From Clostridia bacterium (lineage in GTDB: Bacteria; Bacillota; Clostridia; Oscillospirales; Acutalibacteraceae), in the NCBI GenBank assembly GCA_017428625.1, contig JAFRQM010000021.1, positions 1 to 64,000 of the forward strand: a stretch of DNA of 64,000 bases, given 5' to 3'. A model generated the notes under the pieces. It worked only from the letters and a program-made list of their open reading frames with translations, was not told the DNA's origin and made no database searches. Below, in pieces: positions 61,511 to 64,000 of the stretch. The translations under genes and the position numbers were made by a program. The number at the start of each line of letters is the position of its first letter. Position 1 is the stretch's first letter.

Positions 61511-62710
61511 TTATTTTATAAGGGCCTGCAGGTCCGGAAACAGCGAGAGCGAACGGGCAAGAATACCGTGCATTGCGGCTATTGCCGTGCCGTAGTTTGT
61601 CAGCGGCACGCCCTGTTCCTCAGCGCTCCTTGCCCTGAAACGCATTTCTCTTTCATTAAGCATACAGCCGCCGCAGTGAACTACGAGAGAATATCCGCTT
61701 AAATCTTCCGGAAACTCAACGCCGGATGTGAATTTGTAATTGAGTTTTTTGCCGGTGTATTTTTCAATCCATCCCGGCATTTTAACTGTGCCGATGTCGT
61801 TGCACTGCCTGTGATGTGTGCAGCCTTCGGCAATAAGAATTGTGTCGCCGTCTTTAAGATTTCCGAGAGCGGCGGCGCCTCTTACGGCGCTTTCGAGAAA
61901 GCCTTTGTATCTTGCCATAAGAATTGAAAAAGATGTCAGAGAAATGTCATCGGGCACGGCTTTCGCGACCGTTTCAAACACCTGACTGTCTGTTATTACC
62001 ATTGCGGGTTTTTCTCTGAGCGACAAAAGCATATCGGCAACGGCGTTTTCTTTTGTGACACACGCCTTGCAGTTGTTGTCGAGAATGTCGCGCAGCATTT
62101 GCTGTTGGGGGAGGATTATTCTGCCTTTCGGCGCGGCGGAATCAATCGGCACAACAAGCAGAACAGTGTCGCCTTTTCTGAGCAAATCGCCGACAAGCGG
62201 TTTTTCATCATTGTTTTTTACAAGACGGGCAATGCGTTCCTTAAGTTCGAAAATACCCGTATTCTCTTTGGCGCTTACATATATTTCATTTTTGCCTGCT
62301 TCGGGCGTTGAAGCGAGAAGATCCGTTTTGTTGAAAACGATAATATAAGGAATATCTTTTGATTTAAAAAGTTCAACAAGTTCGCTGTCGGCGGCGGTCA
62401 TACCTCTGACGGCGTCAACACACAGAACAGAAATATCTGTTCTGTTGAGAACCTGTTTTGCCTTTCTCACCCGCATCTCACCCAATGCGCCTTCGTCGTC
62501 AAGACCGGGCGTGTCAATAATCACAACGGGACCGAGCGGCAGAAGTTCCATAGCTTTGCTTACAGGGTCGGTGGTTGTGCCGGGCGTTCCTGAGACAATT
62601 GAAAGCTCCTGACCCGTAACAGCGTTGACAACACTTGACTTGCCCGCGTTGCGCATTCCGAAAAAGCCGATATGCACACGGTTGGCTGAAGGTGTATCGT
62701 TGAGCGACAT
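61511..62710 (-). CDS. hydF: [FeFe]-hydrogenase maturation GTPase HydF
   Basis: A 399-residue scaffold protein on which the diiron part of the H-cluster is built. The G domain has GMRNAGKSS (18-26), GTPGTTTDP, DTPGLDDE and NKTD. The C-terminal [4Fe-4S] domain has CTHHRQC and HCGGC. HydE and HydG are not in the window. GAGAGGAGG precedes the ATG and a promoter lies upstream. Its presence shows an anaerobic, hydrogen-metabolising organism. Confidence 0.95.
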   Translation of the reverse strand: MSLNDTPSANRVHIGFFGMRNAGKSSVVNAVTGQELSIVSGTPGTTTDPVSKAMELLPLGPVVIIDTPGLDDEGALGEMRVRKAKQVLNRTDISVLCVDAVRGMTAADSELVELFKSKDIPYIIVFNKTDLLASTPEAGKNEIYVSAKENTGIFELKERIARLVKNNDEKPLVGDLLRKGDTVLLVVPIDSAAPKGRIILPQQQMLRDILDNNCKACVTKENAVADMLLSLREKPAMVITDSQVFETVAKAVPDDISLTSFSILMARYKGFLESAVRGAAALGNLKDGDTILIAEGCTHHRQCNDIGTVKMPGWIEKYTGKKLNYKFTSGVEFPEDLSGYSLVVHCGGCMLNEREMRFRARSAEEQGVPLTNYGTAIAAMHGILARSLSLFPDLQALIK

Positions 62711-62748
62711 ACCGCGCCTCCTCTCTCTTCAAAGGCTGTAACATTACT

Positions 62749-62777
62749 ATTAAAACACTATATTTTGAAATAGTCAA
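62749..62777 (-). promoter_or_regulatory. Promoter of the hydF operon
   Basis: Minus-strand TTGACT (62777-62772) and TTTAAT (62754-62749), spacing 17. Confidence 0.6.
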
Positions 62778-62830
62778 TGAAAAATCACACAATATCTTCC
62801 GCATTAAACGGTATTTTTTAGTTTTTGATA

Positions 62831-62859
62831 TTTACAATAATAACAGTAAATGATATAAT
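62831..62859 (+). promoter_or_regulatory. Promoter of the DUF1846 gene
   Basis: TTTACA at 62831-62836 and a perfect TATAAT at 62854-62859, spacing 17, about 40 bases before the start codon. Confidence 0.75.
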
Positions 62860-62896
62860 TATTTTATATTTGTGATTTCGGAAAGAGGGGTCAGTG

Positions 62897-64000
62897 TTGA
62901 ATAAAACCGGTTTTGACAACAACGAATATATACGCCGCCAGAGCGAAATGATCAGCAAAAGAATAAAAGAATTCGGCGGCAAACTCTACCTCGAATTCGG
63001 AGGCAAACTTTTTGATGACTTCCACGCTTCAAGAGTTCTGCCGGGTTTTGCGCCCGACAGCAAACTGCAGATGCTCAAAGCCATTTCATCGGATGTTGAA
63101 ATCGTTTTCGCAATAAGCGCGGGCGACATTGAGTCAAACAAAATCCGCCGCGATTTAGGCATAACTTACGACATAGATGTTTTGCGCCTTATTGACGCTT
63201 TTACCGATGCGGGGCTTTATGTCGGCAGCGTTGTTATCACACGCTACAACGGTCAGCCTGCCGCAAAGGCGTTCAAGGCAAAACTTGAGACACTCGGAAT
63301 CAAAGTGTTTATCCATGTGCCGATTGAAGGTTATCCTTATGATGTCGCGAACATAGTCAGCGAAGAGGGCTTCGGCAGAAACGAATACATTGAAACATCG
63401 CGCCCGCTTGTTGTCATCACGGCTCCCGGCCCCGGCAGCGGCAAAATGGCTACCTGCCTGTCGCAGCTTTATCACGAAAACAAGAGGGGCATAACCGCCG
63501 GTTATGCAAAGTTTGAAACATTCCCGATATGGAATCTTCCGCTCAAGCACCCGGTTAATCTCGCTTATGAGGCGGCGACAGCCGACCTTGACGATGTCAA
63601 TATGATAGACTACTACCACCTTGAGGCCTATGGCGAAACAACGGTAAACTACAACCGCGACCTTGAGATTTTTCCCGTTCTCAACGCTCTGTTTGAAAAA
63701 ATCGAAGGCGAAAGCCCCTATAAATCGCCCACCGATATGGGCGTGAATATGGCGGGCTACGCCATCTGCGACGACGCGGTGTGCCGCGAGGCTTCAAAGG
63801 CTGAAATAATACGCAGATATTTTGCCGCCCTCGTTGACAAAAAAACCGGCAGAGGCTCCGCTCATGCGGTTACAAAGATTGAAAACCTTATGAATCAGGC
63901 GGGCATTACGGTTGATGACCGCAGAGTTATCGGCACGGCTCTGGCAAAAAGCGCTGCTACCGGCGGCAAACCCGCGGCGGCAATAGAACTCAATGACGGC
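62897..64000 (+). CDS. DUF1846-family protein, 3' end outside the window
   Basis: The first 368 codons of a DUF1846 protein (family length about 500). Features: [18 protein letters not shown] near residue 35, a P-loop-like motif [13 protein letters not shown] (about 175-187), [10 protein letters not shown], and [10 protein letters not shown]. Members are cytosolic and of uncertain role. TTG at 62897 follows AAAGAGGGG; GTG at 62894 is the alternative. No stop occurs before position 64000. Confidence 0.9.
   Translation, partial: MNKTGFDNNEYIRRQSEMISKRIKEFGGKLYLEFGGKLFDDFHASRVLPGFAPDSKLQMLKAISSDVEIVFAISAGDIESNKIRRDLGITYDIDVLRLIDAFTDAGLYVGSVVITRYNGQPAAKAFKAKLETLGIKVFIHVPIEGYPYDVANIVSEEGFGRNEYIETSRPLVVITAPGPGSGKMATCLSQLYHENKRGITAGYAKFETFPIWNLPLKHPVNLAYEAATADLDDVNMIDYYHLEAYGETTVNYNRDLEIFPVLNALFEKIEGESPYKSPTDMGVNMAGYAICDDAVCREASKAEIIRRYFAALVDKKTGRGSAHAVTKIENLMNQAGITVDDRRVIGTALAKSAATGGKPAAAIELNDG

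Noticed and set aside
1..64000. tRNA, rRNA, riboswitch or prophage genes
   Set aside because: No cloverleaf-like, rRNA-like, known riboswitch core or phage structural sequences were recognised by eye; a covariance-model scan would be decisive.

Overview
The window comes from a low-to-moderate-GC Gram-positive bacterium of the Clostridia, most likely an anaerobic gut or rumen member of the Oscillospiraceae/Ruminococcaceae type. Grounds: strong Shine-Dalgarno sites, frequent TTG/GTG starts, textbook sigma-A promoters (TTGAMA-17-TATAAT type), a type VIIb secretion ATPase with WXG100 proteins, a PASTA kinase, CDP-glycerol-type polymer transferase, GPH-family sugar transporters, HydF (anaerobic [FeFe]-hydrogenase maturation) and no outer-membrane functions. 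The taxon is an inference.

Region 1 (about 1-25,900, all + strand, visibly AT-richer). The left edge holds a cluster of hairpins resembling an IS200/IS605-type end. Then come an ECF sigma factor fused to a membrane-spanning segment and a surface leucine-rich-repeat domain, and a large secreted LRR protein. From 5,864 on is a compact type VII secretion locus: EssC, the EsaB/YukD ubiquitin-like protein, two WXG100 proteins, a lipoprotein, and a WXG-coiled-coil protein. Interleaved is a phospho-signalling module: two FHA/zinc-ribbon proteins, two PP2C phosphatases and two transmembrane Ser/Thr kinases. One kinase has an apparent solute-binding-protein sensor, the other nine PASTA repeats and InlB-type repeats. 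No recognisable EsaA, EssA or EssB is present. This is the most striking system in the window.

Region 2 (25,900-44,700, mostly - strand). It holds a GtrA-like membrane protein and a divergent acyl-CoA synthetase; an operon ending in azlC (split by an in-frame TAG) and azlD; a CobW/G3E GTPase with a His/Asp-rich metal-binding stretch; a + strand operon of metallophosphoesterase, two zinc-ribbon/membrane proteins and a GPH transporter; and a six-gene - strand operon (VanX-like dipeptidase, secreted hydrolase, PrsW-like protease, MmcQ/PUA-like protein, Ogt, ferredoxin-ASKHA protein). After these come a GH16 glucanase and a small graveyard of gene fragments with intergenic repeats.

Region 3 (44,700-64,000). 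It holds a CE15-like esterase overlapping an RlmD-type rRNA methyltransferase, a 34-residue membrane peptide, and a well-expressed-looking five-gene operon. That operon (SCP2-like, class III aminotransferase, split transketolase A and B, SCP2-like) is a second candidate for an undescribed pathway. Then come NERD and YgjP-like genes; an operon of two GPH transporters, a CDP-glycerol transferase-like protein and a secreted lipase-like protein; a membrane-VTT/nucleoside hydrolase fusion downstream of hydF; and the 5' part of a DUF1846 gene cut by the window end.
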